Notes: generated from the sequence alone by a model not told the origin. A stretch of 64,000 nucleotides of DNA from Isochrysis galbana (GCA_018136815.1 CM030935.1:4104299-4168298), one strand, 5' to 3'. Shown: positions 43,801 to 53,436, counted from the stretch's first letter. Program-made: numbers and translations.

Positions 43801-44650
43801 TTAAGTACCATAGTCGGCCGTCGTGATATTATGGGACTAGCTAGTGGCAGTAGTGGTACTACCGCTCAGATTTTTTATTATTTGCTCTCAATGGCTAGGC
43901 TTGGCTGCGCGCACTCTCTATTCCAAACCTTGGAAATGAGAGGCAGCAATTGAGCACTACAGACTACAGGACACTTTGTGTCGCCTGCACAACTGGGCCA
44001 ACTATGGTCATCACGAAGATGGCCCGGGCACCCGGCCGATGACCCGACCCAGGGGCACTGAGAGTGCGCCATGGATATGAAGAAAGAAACAGCGATAGCG
44101 TATTACACAAGACTGAAGAACACCATCGCTCTCACACGGGGTACCTTTTTTGAATCGTTGGGGGGGAAGATGGCAACTATAGATGGATGAAAAGAGTGCA
44201 ATACCCTCAGTTTGTTTTGACCATCGTGCAGTGAGTGCAGCAAAGCGGAGTCGAGGAGTGCATAACGGACACGTAGTAAGTCGACGAGGCAGTTGTTCAC
44301 ACCGGTTATGCAGGCTTCATTAATTTGGCCGTATGATCTTGGCACCCATCTCCAAACGCCGCTCACAACATTGGCTCTGACGCAGGCGACACAACGGAGG
44401 ATTTGCTTGCCCTCGAACAAAAGAGCCACCGCACGCCAACAGCAGTAGTAGCGACACCAAGAGATGTGAGCGCGCCCACCCGCCATGCGACGCTTATTGG
44501 CGTACCATCATTTTGAATGGGGGCAGTGTCCGCCCGCAAGCTGGCCTATCAATCATTGGGCATCCCAGAGCACAAAGTTGGATTAGGCACGAGGCCGAGG
44601 CACCGCTATGAGCGTTTGACGCTCGCCAGCAACGCCGCAGCGCTTTGGAC
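43801..44650. other. Unassigned region
   Basis: The minus-strand frame 44486-44103 is open but has no motif, and I do not call it. It may contain the 3' UTR of the next gene. Confidence 0.3.
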
Positions 44651-45267
44651 TCACTGCTCGGGCGAGAGGTAGCGTGAAGACCAGCGGACCTTGCGGGGAG
44701 CGAGGGCCACCTGCTCCGGGCACTTCTTTCGGAGGCAGCTCTGCGCAACACTCAGGTCTCGCCCGCCGTCGTGGTATGACTGGAGCACGAAGGCCACATC
44801 GGTGGCTTCACATCGGAGGTGAACATTGTCGCAGCCCACACGTTCAATGAGAGCTGCAGTAGCCCACATGCAGATGCACCACGAGTCTCCTGGATTTGGC
44901 GACCCAACAATGCGGTCGTTCCACTGGAAGGCCTTTTGGCCGGTGATGGACCAGAAGTCGCCCTGAGGTCCCCATGAGAGGGGCTCGCCGTTCGGCTCAA
45001 CCAACTGTGCGCAGACGCGATGAGTCGAGTCGTGGTTGCACTTGTAGTCTCCATAGCGCGGGCCCTGCACATAAAGCGAGCAGGGAATGAGAACTCTGGC
45101 AGCGAAGCAATGCTCAGAGGCGAATTGGTGCCGGGGTGCGAACCGGCTTGCCGGCCACTGGCTTGAGTGTTAACGAGCTCACTCGCACTCACCTCGCCGG
45201 GGCACACGGCCACGTCCGTCTGCGCGACGGCCAAGGTGGGCCCCAGCAAGAGGGCCAGCTGGATCAT
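44651..45267 (-). CDS. Small secreted DUF2237-like protein, 2 exons
   Basis: Exon 1 is 45267-45193 (signal peptide MIQLALLLGPTLAVAQ and DVAVCPGE); exon 2 is 45064-44651. The intron is 128 bases, GT-AG, phase 0. The mature part reads GPRYGDYKCNHDSTHRVCAQL, WGPQGDFWSITGQKAFQWNDR, NPGDSWCICMWATAALIERVGC and LRCEATDVAFVLQSYHDGG. The HRVCA...GDxWCxC arrangement is that of DUF2237 (uncharacterised) proteins, with extra cysteines as expected for a secreted form. It is 162 residues with no catalytic motif known. Confidence 0.65.
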
Positions 45268-45339
45268 CGCGGCGACGCTGTTTCGCGGAACTCTCCGAGA
45301 GGGGGGAGGGAGGCTGTAGGGATGTAGGGATGACACTTC

Positions 45340-45411
45340 GAAAAGGTCCTTCCCTAGCCACCTCCACCTCCTCCCTCGCCACCTCCTCCGTCGTCGCCAC
45401 CTCCTTCACTA
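45340..45411. repeat. GCCACCTCC minisatellite, left part, and target site
   Basis: CCTCCCTCGCCACCTCC repeats end in TCCTTCACTA at 45402-45411, where the TIR element inserts. The same tract without insertion lies at 46583-46650. Confidence 0.8.
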
Positions 45412-46263
45412 GAGGGTTTTTGCAGCGACTCAACGGGGACTCAAGAGTGGCCGAGTCAACAGGCTTGATTCCCCGTTGAGTCGCTGTTGAGTCGCTCTTG
45501 CAAAAGACCAAATCAGACGGCGGAGACCCAACAGAGGGCTTCTCAACCAATCTCGCGCCGCCAGAGCGCGTTGGCCAACGATGCCCACCAGGCCCTTCAC
45601 GGCGCGAGAGCTGGAGGACTGCAGACTGGCCATGTTTCTGGCGCTGGAGGAGCGGAGAGCCAGGGCGCGCAAGAGGGCTCGCGACGGGCCGGACGCCGCC
45701 ACAGATGACTTCTGGGAACTCGCCTTTATGGTGGTGGCAGCGGAGGTGCTCATGCGGACGACGCGGTCTCGCATAGGGCCCGAGCGGCTCTCCATCGCAA
45801 GGCTGGAGCGGGAGGCTGCAGCAGCTGGCGGCGGCGACGGCGTGCTCACGCGCGACGTCTACGCGCGCTTTGGCGTGCGCCTCGTCGACCTGCGACGCTT
45901 CGTGGACGCGTTGGACATGCCTCCAGCCTCTAGGCATGCGTCTACGTGGTCGCCATGTGATGAGTGGCGAGGAAGCTGTTCGCCGACGCCACTGGGGCCT
46001 GTCTTCGCCTCGCGTCGGCGGCAGCTGCCTCCATGCATGGCAGGGCAAGCTGCGAGAGGGGGCGAGCGCACCTCATTGCTGGCCATCGCTGCGGGACGCG
46101 GAGACGCAGAGTAGACCGTTGTTGGGTGCGCGCGCCGACCCAATAGCCCCCCACTAGAGAAGAAGAAGAGTCGAGTCTCAAGAACGACTCAACAGCGCGA
46201 CTTGACAAGTCGCCGCAGTTGAGTCAAAGTTGAGTCTCCGTTGAGTCGCTGCAAAAACTCTCG
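45412..46263 (+). mobile_element. TIR DNA transposon, about 852 bp, PIF/Harbinger-like (tentative)
   Basis: The left end GAGGGTTTTTGCAGCGACTC is inverted at the right end, and the match continues over about 30 bases (GTTTTTGCAGCGACTCAACG then G/A and GACTCAA). GTTGAGTC motifs are repeated in both subterminal regions (45470-45495 and 46165-46245), as expected for transposase-binding sites. ACTA flanks both sides (45408-45411 and 46264-46267) while the empty site at 46623-46626 has it once, so the duplication is 3-4 bp. Assignment to PIF/Harbinger rests on the short duplication and the partial ORF inside. Confidence 0.75.
45581..46114 (+). pseudogene. N-terminal part of a PIF/Harbinger-like transposase
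   Basis: The frame starts MPTRPFTARELEDCRLAMFL and reaches TRDVYARFGVRLVDLRRFVDALDMP. This resembles the region before the DDE domain in Harbinger nucleases, where a short helix ending in ...ALxIP precedes GxEALxxLLxRL. After DMP the homologous continuation RGRHVMSGEEAVRR is found one frame over near 45970, so there is a frameshift. No DDE residues remain. It is a weak but coherent match inside a TIR element. Confidence 0.4.
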
Positions 46264-46480
46264 ACTACCTCCTCTTTCGCCACCTCCTCCCTCGCCACCC
46301 CCTCCCTCGCCACTAAGGGGAAGGGAAAGGGGGCTCGGCGCTGGCGAAAGATCGACCTTGCAAGGACGATCGCCGGCAGCAGAGAGCGAAAACCAGCTCC
46401 GGTCCGCAGAATTGGTACATGTACTACGGTGTTTCTAGGACAACTAAGTTTATACTTAGTACTTAGTTCGCCCATGGGGG
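46264..46480 (+). mobile_element. Right part of the occupied retroposon copy
   Basis: After the insertion the host repeat resumes with CCTCCTCTTTCGCCACC, GGGGGCTCGGCGCTGGCG, CAAGGACGATCGCCGGCAGC, then the hairpin CAACTAAGTTTATACTTAGT. The same order follows the empty site (46627-46830). Confidence 0.7.
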
Positions 46481-46499
46481 GGGCACCTGCTCTGCATGG

Positions 46500-46680
46500 G
46501 AGCCCCTCCCTCGCCACCTCCCTCGCCACCCCCTCCCTCGCCACCTCGCCACCCCCTCCCTCGCCACCCCCTCCCTCGCCACCTCCTCCCTCGCCACCTC
46601 CTCCGTCGTCGCCACCTCCTTCACTACCTCCTCTTTCGCCACCTCCTCCCTCGCCACCCCCTCCCTCGCCACGAAGGGGG
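46500..46680. repeat. GCCACCTCC minisatellite with intact insertion site
   Basis: About 15 imperfect copies of the 9-mer CTCGCCACC/CTCCCTCGC are present. TCCTTCACTACCTCCTC at 46617-46633 is the uninterrupted equivalent of the transposon insertion point at 45408. Confidence 0.85.
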
Positions 46681-46960
46681 CTCGGCGCTGGCGAAAGATC
46701 GACCTTGCAAGGACGATCGCCGGCAGCAGAGAGCGAAAACCAGCTCCAATCCGCAGAATGGGTACATGTACTACGGTATTTCTGAGACAACTAAGTTTAT
46801 ACTTAGTTCGCCCATGGGGGGGCACGAGCCCCCCTCTCTCTCCACTCCTCCCCTGCCATGGGGGAGGAACCACTCACTCTCATGGCACGCCTGATGGCCT
46901 GCAAGGAGCACACAGCCCTACGGACTCATTCCTCCCCCCACAGGACCGCTTGACTCGCCA
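46681..46960 (+). mobile_element. Hairpin-headed retroposon 5' region
   Basis: 46681-46790 repeats 46330-46440. The hairpin ACTAAGTTTATACTTAGT (46791-46810), GGGGGGGCACGAGCCCCCC and GCCATGGGGGAGGAACC follow as in family A/B. The copy stops near 46960. Confidence 0.6.
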
Positions 46961-46974
46961 TACGACGCAACGTA

Positions 46975-47460
46975 CGGCTAAAAATATACCCTTAAGGGGG
47001 ACGCGTGACGCGTGCAAATTTGACACACATTTTGCCGCAAAACTTTTCAAACTATCAATAAAACTGATAGGGTCATGGGGGCCCCGTGCCCCCCCCCCTC
47101 CATCGCAGACACCCCCTGGGTGGGCCTGCACACTCAACCTCAGCCCCTGCCTGCTGGCAGGGGCTGAGCTGACATCACACTGGCACAGACCCTCGCCGAG
47201 CGCGCATCGCGCGCCGCACGCATTCGCCTGCACTGGCCCCTGCTCGTACTGACCCCCCCCTCCACCACTGAGCCACAGACCACCTGAGCCGCCAGGAGGG
47301 CACCCAGGACCAGCGAGGCCAGCGAGGGAGAGGCAGGAGAGGCCAGGGGCCCAGCCCCAGCCTCCACTGCCCCCTGAGCTGGCCCAGCTGGCCCTCTGGG
47401 GGGGCCCGAGGGTCCCCTCAGAGGGGTGCCATGGCGCGCGCAGGCATCGCACGCCCGTAG
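46975..47460 (+). mobile_element. Family I retroposon copy
   Basis: It begins at the hairpin CTATCAATAAAACTGATAG (47052-47070), then GGGGGCCCCGTGCCCCC, and continues with GACACCCCCTGGGTGGGCC, CAGCCCCTGCC...GGCAGGGGCTGAG and GAGGCAGGAGAGGCCAGGGG. It is the reverse of the order at 28950-28590. Confidence 0.55.
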
Positions 47461-47689
47461 GAGAACGAAGAGAACCGCGAGAAAAGAACGACAAAAAAAA
47501 CGACGCGATCTGACCCAAGAAAAGGTAAGACTCACGCCTGTTTACGGTATGTTTACAAGCCGACACCCCGAGCGACACACGAATGCCGCGAAGACGCGGA
47601 GATACTTGAAAAAGACGCGAGGAGAGGGGGCCGAGACCTCCCAGGGGCACGAAGTGTCACATGCAACAGGCGTTTACGTTTGTTTTGCC

Positions 47690-47910
47690 ACAGGAACACC
47701 ACACCAGCAGGTCTGCCCCAGCCCACCCCCTGCACTTGGCCCGTTGTAGTGCACGCGGGCCCCCCCCCCGATACCAAAAACAAAGGAATGAAGGGGGTGG
47801 TGTAAGGGAGTGAGTAAACTGGGGTATAGGCGATGTCGTGAGTGAGTACCGTGAGTACGTGGACTGTATAGCTAGCGTGAGTAGCCCGAATCTTCAGAAG
47901 TTTTATTATT
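47690..47910 (-). repeat. LTR-like repeat E copy
   Basis: On the minus strand it has TTCTGAAGATTCGGGCTA near 47885-47900 and CATTCCTTTGTTTTTGGTATC near 47770-47790, as at 9114-9260. Confidence 0.5.
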
Positions 47911-47984
47911 GCCGCAAAACTTTTGCAAAACTTTTGCGCAAAACTTTGGGGGTTCGGGCACAAAACCTTTACCAGGCCCTACCC

Positions 47985-48078
47985 GTTAGGCATCAGGCAT
48001 GGCGGGATTCCGGCGGGGACTGAAACGTTATGTCCAATTAGGTAGTGGGGTTGACTAGGATATAACATTGATTATTAT
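47985..48078 (+). mobile_element. Family A-type 3'-end fragment
   Basis: GCATCAGGCATGGCGGGATTCC through TCCAATTAGGTAGTGGGG to CTAGGATATAACATTGATTATTATTC: the shared 3' end on a different body, with a ATT-rich tail. Confidence 0.65.
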
Positions 48079-48120
48079 TCTTCTACGGTATTTCTGGGAG
48101 GACAATGAACAATGAAGTCT

Positions 48121-48179
48121 ATCCTAAGGCCTAAGGGCTAAGGCCTAAGGGCTAAGGGCTAAGGCTAAGGGCTAAGGCA
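48121..48179. repeat. CTAAGG(G/CC) minisatellite
   Basis: Seven or eight units of GGGCTAA/GGCCTAA. It is the reverse, not the complement, of TTAGGG-type repeats, so it is not telomeric. Confidence 0.8.
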
Positions 48180-48189
48180 GGCGTGACCA

Positions 48190-48369
48190 ATGACCAACGC
48201 TACGACCAACGACAAGGAAGCTTTTGTCGAAAAGTATCGCAATGGCGGCTTTGGTGCCTGGAAGCTCCAGCGCAACATCTTTGGTTATCCAACCAAGCGC
48301 GAAGCACTTCGTGGAGCGAGGCAGCGCGAGAAACTTACCACCGCCGTCTGTGAACGCCCGTTACTGTGA
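48190..48369 (+). CDS. 59-residue ORF, unknown
   Basis: The frame reads MTNATTNDKEAFVEKYRNGG and FGAWKLQRNIFGYPTKREALR, ending with TTAVCERPLL-stop. Its amino-acid composition and codon pattern look protein-like, unlike the surrounding repeats, and it has no known domain. It may be a small gene or a captured exon; it starts directly after the minisatellite. Confidence 0.3.
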   Translation: MTNATTNDKEAFVEKYRNGGFGAWKLQRNIFGYPTKREALRGARQREKLTTAVCERPLL

Positions 48370-48828
48370 AACGGAATATAAATAACCGTCCACTCACCAA
48401 CGATCAAGCCAACCCACCTCTTGCCGTAACAACAAAACTTGCTTCCCGCGTGCGCAGCATAAGAACGAGTGAGCCGGAGAACAGCGTGAGGCGGGAACGG
48501 AGAGCGAGGGAGAGAGAGAGGGACATTGGAGAGAGGGAGAAAGGGATAGGGAGGGAGAGAGGGAGAGGGGAGGGAGGGAGAGGGAGGGCGGGCGGGAGGG
48601 CGGAGGAGTGAGGGGGCGGGAGGGTGTGTGTGAGGGGGAGAGGGAGAGGGAGAGGGGGAGGGAGGGAGGGAGAAAGAGGGCAAGAGGGAGGGAGGGAGGG
48701 TGGGTGGGAGGGAGACAGAGGGAGCGGCGGGCGGCACGGACGAGCTGGGTCGAGGTGGCCCGGGACAGTGCGACAGAGCTAGCCGCGCTCTGGTGGTAGA
48801 GCGGCAATAGTCGCCTGCGCCAGGCAAA
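48370..48828. promoter_or_regulatory. Purine-rich upstream region of the SANT gene
   Basis: A strand-asymmetric GA/GGGA tract (48500-48730) precedes the ATG at 48829. It is probably the 5' UTR and core promoter; no TATA box is seen. Confidence 0.4.
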
Positions 48829-51800
48829 ATGGAGGAGGACCGCGACTGGGTGCCCGATGAGCACGTATCAGACGATGAGGAGGGGGACGAGGATGAGGGG
48901 GAGGACGAGGATGAGGAGGACGAAGGTGGCGCAGATGGCAGTGACGGCCAGCACTCTACACAGCCAGAGGCGGAAGGGGATGGCAGCGCGGGTGGGATAA
49001 GAGAGGGCAGCGCGGGGCAGACTTCTTCCAACGACCAACAGGAAGACAAGGAGGAACCGGGAGAGGAGGAGGAGGAAGAAGATGAAGTGGAAGACGATGA
49101 CGACGATAATGATGGTGACGACGATGAAGGTGACGATGATGACGACAATGATGAAGGCGGGGGTGATGATGACGACGAGGAGGCTGATGGAAACCGTACG
49201 TCGGCTTTTGAAAGCGCTGCTGTCATCCTTGGCGGACTTGATGAGGAGGAAGACGACGAGGAAGCAGACGACGAATGGCTTCCGGCCAATATTGCTAGCC
49301 CAGTTCGTTCTTCGGCCCGCCTCCATGCGGCAGGCTGCTCCAGGTCTGCATCGCGCAAGCCCACAGGAGCTCTGCGAGGATGCGATGCCAATTCTTCATT
49401 CCACTTGTCAACACCAACCCGAGTCACTCGGTCACGCGTCGCGACACCTGGTGGGTGCGGAAGCATGGCTAATGTAGGAGGCAAGAGAGAGGGTCGTGGT
49501 CGTGAGGGCGCTGCCCAGCGCTCTTTGCACGGTGCAGCGACGCCTTTGCGTTCTTCACCCACAAGGACTCCTGGACGAACTCTGACCCCTAGTCGGCGTG
49601 AGCGTGACGCTGAACCTCAGTCCGACGGGGCAATAGCCAAGCGCACCCGTGCCAACTACTCATTGCATGAGCAGCAGCTCGAAGAATTGGAAGCGCTCTT
49701 ACAGACCGAGTCCTCTCCACCGCCCTCTCCTCGATCGAGCTTACGTGCGCCTGCTGACTTTGCTGAAGATGAGGAGGACCTTGAATGGCGCCGATTCTTG
49801 CTCGAAATCCGCCAGGAAGGTGCGGTACAAATGGAACCAGCCAATGACTCCCGCCCGGGCGGAGCGGCTCGCAGCTCGGCCGCCAGTGGCGTCGGGCGCG
49901 TTGGCACAGCGTCTGGCACACGTGGCAAGGGCCGGGCTGGGGCGCATGTCGAGGAAGAAGAGGAGGAAGAGGACCGGGACTATTCCTACCTTGCCGATAC
50001 GGGTGCATTGGATGATTCCGACGAGGAATGGGATGACCCAGACGTATCCATTCCGATGGATGAGGTTCAGGAGTTGTTGGCAGACACAGCTGTCTTGCGA
50101 CAGTCTGCTCGGCGGAGCCGAGGCCTTGCTGCAGCAGGGAGTGAAGATCGTTTGATAGCTTCCGTGGAGGAGGATGACGCTAGTGTCCAAGGGCCACGCA
50201 CTTCTAGCAGTGGTCAGCCCGCCCGCTTATTCACACCGGAGCAGATCCGGCACTTGCAGGTGCAATTGCACGTCCATATGCAACTGTTGGTTCAAGGAAT
50301 GCTGCTAGCACGGAAAGCCATGGAGATCGAGCCGGCGTACTTGCAGTTGGCAATGCTTCCGTATGGCATGCTGGCGGAGTTGTGCACTTATTGCGATATT
50401 ACAGCAGCGTACAAGCAGCTTCGCCGGCGGCCCACATATGCGACGCTACTCGCTAATGCCTCGATGCCCGAGGAAGGCAGCGTCGAGAGCTCAAACGAGG
50501 AACTCGATGCCAACGCAGCTGATGCGAGTGACTTGCCGTCCATCTTCACAGTGCCTGGGCTCCCTAAAATTGCGGAGCTACTACTCAGCCACTCGCTCGG
50601 GTTGAAGCGCTTGTACGACGCTCCAGACGCGAAAATGCGCGAGGCGCTCGCGAGGGATCTGGCCGAGAAGAGCGCCGAGAGGGAAGGTTTCCCGCTTCAA
50701 CAGGAGATGACACGGCTCGCTCCCCACCTGAATCAGCGGTATCTTCCGCGCCGTGAGCAGGCAACCTCGAAGTCAACCTTCTGTACGGCAGAAGACCACT
50801 TGCTTGCGCTAGGGCTACGTAGGTACGGGTTGGGGCGGCTTGATCTGATCCGCGCCAATCTGTTGCCATCGAAATCGATGGAAGCGATTGAGTCGCGCTA
50901 TCGTTCGAAGACGACCCGTCGCGCGAGGGACAACCCTATACAGCTTGCAAGAGCAGAATGCTTGGCTGCGTCCCTGACGCCGGCGGAGGACACTGCATTA
51001 GTCAGCGCTGTGAAGAGGCACGGGGAGAATTGGCCGCTTATTCGCATGAAAATCTTATCTCACAGAAGTGAAAAGCAACTCCAAGAGGCTTGGAAATACC
51101 GGCTGAAGCCTGGTGCGATGCTAGCACCGCTGCCTCTGCCAGAGAGGCCACAGGTTTTCGGACAAGCCTTCTCGGCTGCCGTCACAGCTGCAGCCGCTTC
51201 CAGTGCCAATGCCATGAGGGCCCCGTCATCTACATCCTCGTCCATGCCCCCGCCTCCACCAAGAGCACCGACCGTACGCGTGAGCGCCCATGGCGCCGTG
51301 CCACGTGGGCGGGTGCCACAAGATCGCCAGCTGTTCGAGCCTAGGGTGTCTTACGACCAACCTGCGCGCACTCAATCCCCGGTCGCTTCTAGCACATCGC
51401 CGACGGCCGTAAGTCCTCCATCTCTTGGCAATGCATCCAATGAAGGCCGATTGATTAGCAGCACACGAGTTAGCGGGGATCAGGCGGTGTCGCACATCGG
51501 CTTCGCTGTGGATGAGCTATCGTCGAGTGATGGTGGAGACAGCGAGCCCGGAGATGGCGTCGACACAACCAATGAGTCGACAACCCATGAGTCATTGCGG
51601 CAGGCAAATGAAGGAGCATTTGCTGTTGATGAGCTTTCCTCAAGCGACGGCGAGTATGAGAAAGAGGGCGAGCTAGCCAGAGCAAACAAAGAACGGACAA
51701 TATTGGCAATGGCCAGTGGCCGTGCGATGGGTTTCAGCGACCCCAACCATGAATCAGCTCGTACCGCAACCGGCGAGCAGCAAGGCGCGACGTCTCCATC

Positions 51801-52011
51801 GCACGCATCACATCCTTCGTCCATCTCCATCCCTCTCCGCCCTAATACCGCCCCAACTGAGGAAGGAGATCGCGCCATCGCCGAGGCCATGCAAAAGTGT
51901 GGCGGTAATGCTGTCGCAGCACGCGACAGCTTACTTGCGGCAGGCGTGATCCACTTCTCATATACTACGCGAGCACTTCGTAGGCGATGTGAGGAGCTCG
52001 CCCTATTTTGA
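48829..52011 (+). CDS. GON4L-like acidic SANT/Myb nuclear protein, 1060 residues
   Basis: This is an intron-free frame from ATG 48829. Residues 1-130 are mostly Asp/Glu, with further acidic blocks near 150, 370 and 400. A conserved-looking region follows: LFTPEQIRHLQVQLHVHMQLLVQGMLLA (about residues 468-495), then PGLPKIAELLLSHSLGLKRLYD and YLPRREQATSKSTFCTAEDHLLALGLRRYGLGRLDLIRANLLPSK (a first SANT-like repeat, about 640-690). A second SANT-like repeat, LTPAEDTALVSAVKRHGENWPLIRMKILSHRSEKQLQEAWKYRLK, lies at about 714-760. The QLxVQLxxHxQLLxQ block plus terminal SANT is the signature of GON4L/YARP proteins, chromatin-associated transcription regulators. The C-terminal third is Ser-rich, with AVDELSSSD occurring twice. 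Confidence 0.78.
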   Translation: MEEDRDWVPDEHVSDDEEGDEDEGEDEDEEDEGGADGSDGQHSTQPEAEGDGSAGGIREGSAGQTSSNDQQEDKEEPGEEEEEEDEVEDDDDDNDGDDDEGDDDDDNDEGGGDDDDEEADGNRTSAFESAAVILGGLDEEEDDEEADDEWLPANIASPVRSSARLHAAGCSRSASRKPTGALRGCDANSSFHLSTPTRVTRSRVATPGGCGSMANVGGKREGRGREGAAQRSLHGAATPLRSSPTRTPGRTLTPSRRERDAEPQSDGAIAKRTRANYSLHEQQLEELEALLQTESSPPPSPRSSLRAPADFAEDEEDLEWRRFLLEIRQEGAVQMEPANDSRPGGAARSSAASGVGRVGTASGTRGKGRAGAHVEEEEEEEDRDYSYLADTGALDDSDEEWDDPDVSIPMDEVQELLADTAVLRQSARRSRGLAAAGSEDRLIASVEEDDASVQGPRTSSSGQPARLFTPEQIRHLQVQLHVHMQLLVQGMLLARKAMEIEPAYLQLAMLPYGMLAELCTYCDITAAYKQLRRRPTYATLLANASMPEEGSVESSNEELDANAADASDLPSIFTVPGLPKIAELLLSHSLGLKRLYDAPDAKMREALARDLAEKSAEREGFPLQQEMTRLAPHLNQRYLPRREQATSKSTFCTAEDHLLALGLRRYGLGRLDLIRANLLPSKSMEAIESRYRSKTTRRARDNPIQLARAECLAASLTPAEDTALVSAVKRHGENWPLIRMKILSHRSEKQLQEAWKYRLKPGAMLAPLPLPERPQVFGQAFSAAVTAAAASSANAMRAPSSTSSSMPPPPPRAPTVRVSAHGAVPRGRVPQDRQLFEPRVSYDQPARTQSPVASSTSPTAVSPPSLGNASNEGRLISSTRVSGDQAVSHIGFAVDELSSSDGGDSEPGDGVDTTNESTTHESLRQANEGAFAVDELSSSDGEYEKEGELARANKERTILAMASGRAMGFSDPNHESARTATGEQQGATSPSHASHPSSISIPLRPNTAPTEEGDRAIAEAMQKCGGNAVAARDSLLAAGVIHFSYTTRALRRRCEELALF

Positions 52012-52334
52012 TTGGCCCTAACGGTGGCGGCGGTGGAGTGAGAGAGCAGCGGTGCATCACGGATCATACACACCCAAGCCACACCTATGACCTTAGCGCG
52101 CCACGCACCGCACTCTTCTGTCACATGTGCTTACTAGTTTCAATAATAAAACAAATGTGAGTATTAGTGCCGCTACTACCACTAGCCTTGCACCAACACG
52201 TCAGGCCACGATACACGTGACCGCGCTAGGGGCGGTGTATATTTTCACTATCACTAGCCCATTCAGTAGTCACTGGACCAGGCCTCAGCGAGGCAGGAGC
52301 GCTATCACAACCTATATGGTTTATTAACCATCAA
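52012..52334. other. 3' flank, unassigned
   Basis: No feature is recognised; the segment ends at a retroposon-like hairpin. Confidence 0.35.
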
Positions 52335-52975
52335 CTATCGTTAAAACGGTAGGGTCATGGAGCTCGCCACGCTCCCCTCTTCTCTCCCCGACCACCCCGC
52401 CGCGCCGGCCGACCAAGACATGGAGGACGCCATGCAGCCGTACCGTCCGACACCGAGGACCACGCTAGCTCAGGTGCTCGCGAGCCCCTGCTCGAGCCCA
52501 GACAAGAACGCCACACCAGCCACAACGAGCAAGCCACCACACACAAACCTGCACCACCAAACGCCCGCAGTACGCACACCGGACCAGAAAGAGCACCAAC
52601 ACTCTTCCTCCCTTAGGGAAAGCCTCCGGGCTGGGCCCCTACAACGCCGCGGCGCTGGTCTCGTGTCTCGTGTGCAAGCACGAGGCACAGCCCCGGCCGG
52701 TCAGCCGGTCATACAGAGCACCAAACACACAAGCAGTACTATCCTTGCCCAAGCCCGCCTTCCTACCTTCCTCTGCCTCTGCTGACGGGTTTGAGCCCGT
52801 CAGTGTCTCCGAAGTCGTTCCTACCGCCGCGCCTACCGCCGGCTTGGTCCCCTCCTCATTGCCCTTAGACCCTTTGGCCTCTGGCCTCTGGGTCAGCCCA
52901 ATTCCAATTCGTCATACAGATGCAGACCCGGGAGGCGGAGGCGATGTTGCAAAAAGCCGCGCTTAAGAAGAAGTG
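52335..52975 (+). mobile_element. Hairpin-headed element with family H ORF
   Basis: It begins with the hairpin CTATCGTTAAAACGGTAG (52335-52352), related to 47052 with a compensated stem pair. A Pro/Thr-rich frame starts at ATG 52357 and, after a frame change near 52740, continues as SADGFEPVSVSEVVPTAAPTAGLVPSSL (52670-52966). The latter peptide is conserved at 58680-58770. Functional identity is unknown; a gag-like retroelement protein is possible. Confidence 0.45.
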
Positions 52976-53436
52976 AAGCCTCCACACCCTCCTTTATTGG
53001 GGAGGGGGAGGGAGGGGAAGGGTAGGAATTATACCCGAGATGTGGGGTTGCCAACGAAAAAAACAGACATGCGAGGTTGCGGCCTCTGACCGCTGAGAGC
53101 AAGCGCACAGGCGGATGGCTCAGCGAGGGCGAGGGGGATCAAGCGACCGCCGCCATCGGCCTCGTGTCCGATTTTTCTTCCCCTATAGTTAGCGTGTTGC
53201 AAAGTCAAAGCCGACTCGTGCCCGAGGAAATTTTCAGTACTGGATAGTGGCGTTCAAGAGACACTCGTCGCTCCTCACGTGGGGGCAAGTAGGGGGCAAG
53301 CACCATAGATAGGTACCGCAGGGAAGGGGGATGCCCGCAAGACGGGCCATCGCAACAATACAACGATAGATTGGGGGAGGGTCACATATCGTAGTGTAAC
53401 GTGCACGGCAGGCATGCCGTTGAGTGCCCGGCTTCC
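52976..53436. other. Unassigned region
   Basis: Probably the 3' UTR of the reductase gene plus spacer; no feature is supported. Confidence 0.35.

Noticed and set aside
44103-44486. A 127-codon minus-strand frame downstream of the DUF2237-like gene
   Set aside because: No recognisable domain, and its position suggests 3' UTR.
48121-48179. Interstitial telomere repeat
   Set aside because: The unit is GGGCTAA/GGCCTAA in an order that does not correspond to TTAGGG or TTTAGGG on either strand.
48285-49562. A 425-codon Ser-rich frame antisense to the SANT gene
   Set aside because: It mirrors the GAG/GAC codons of the acidic region on the other strand.
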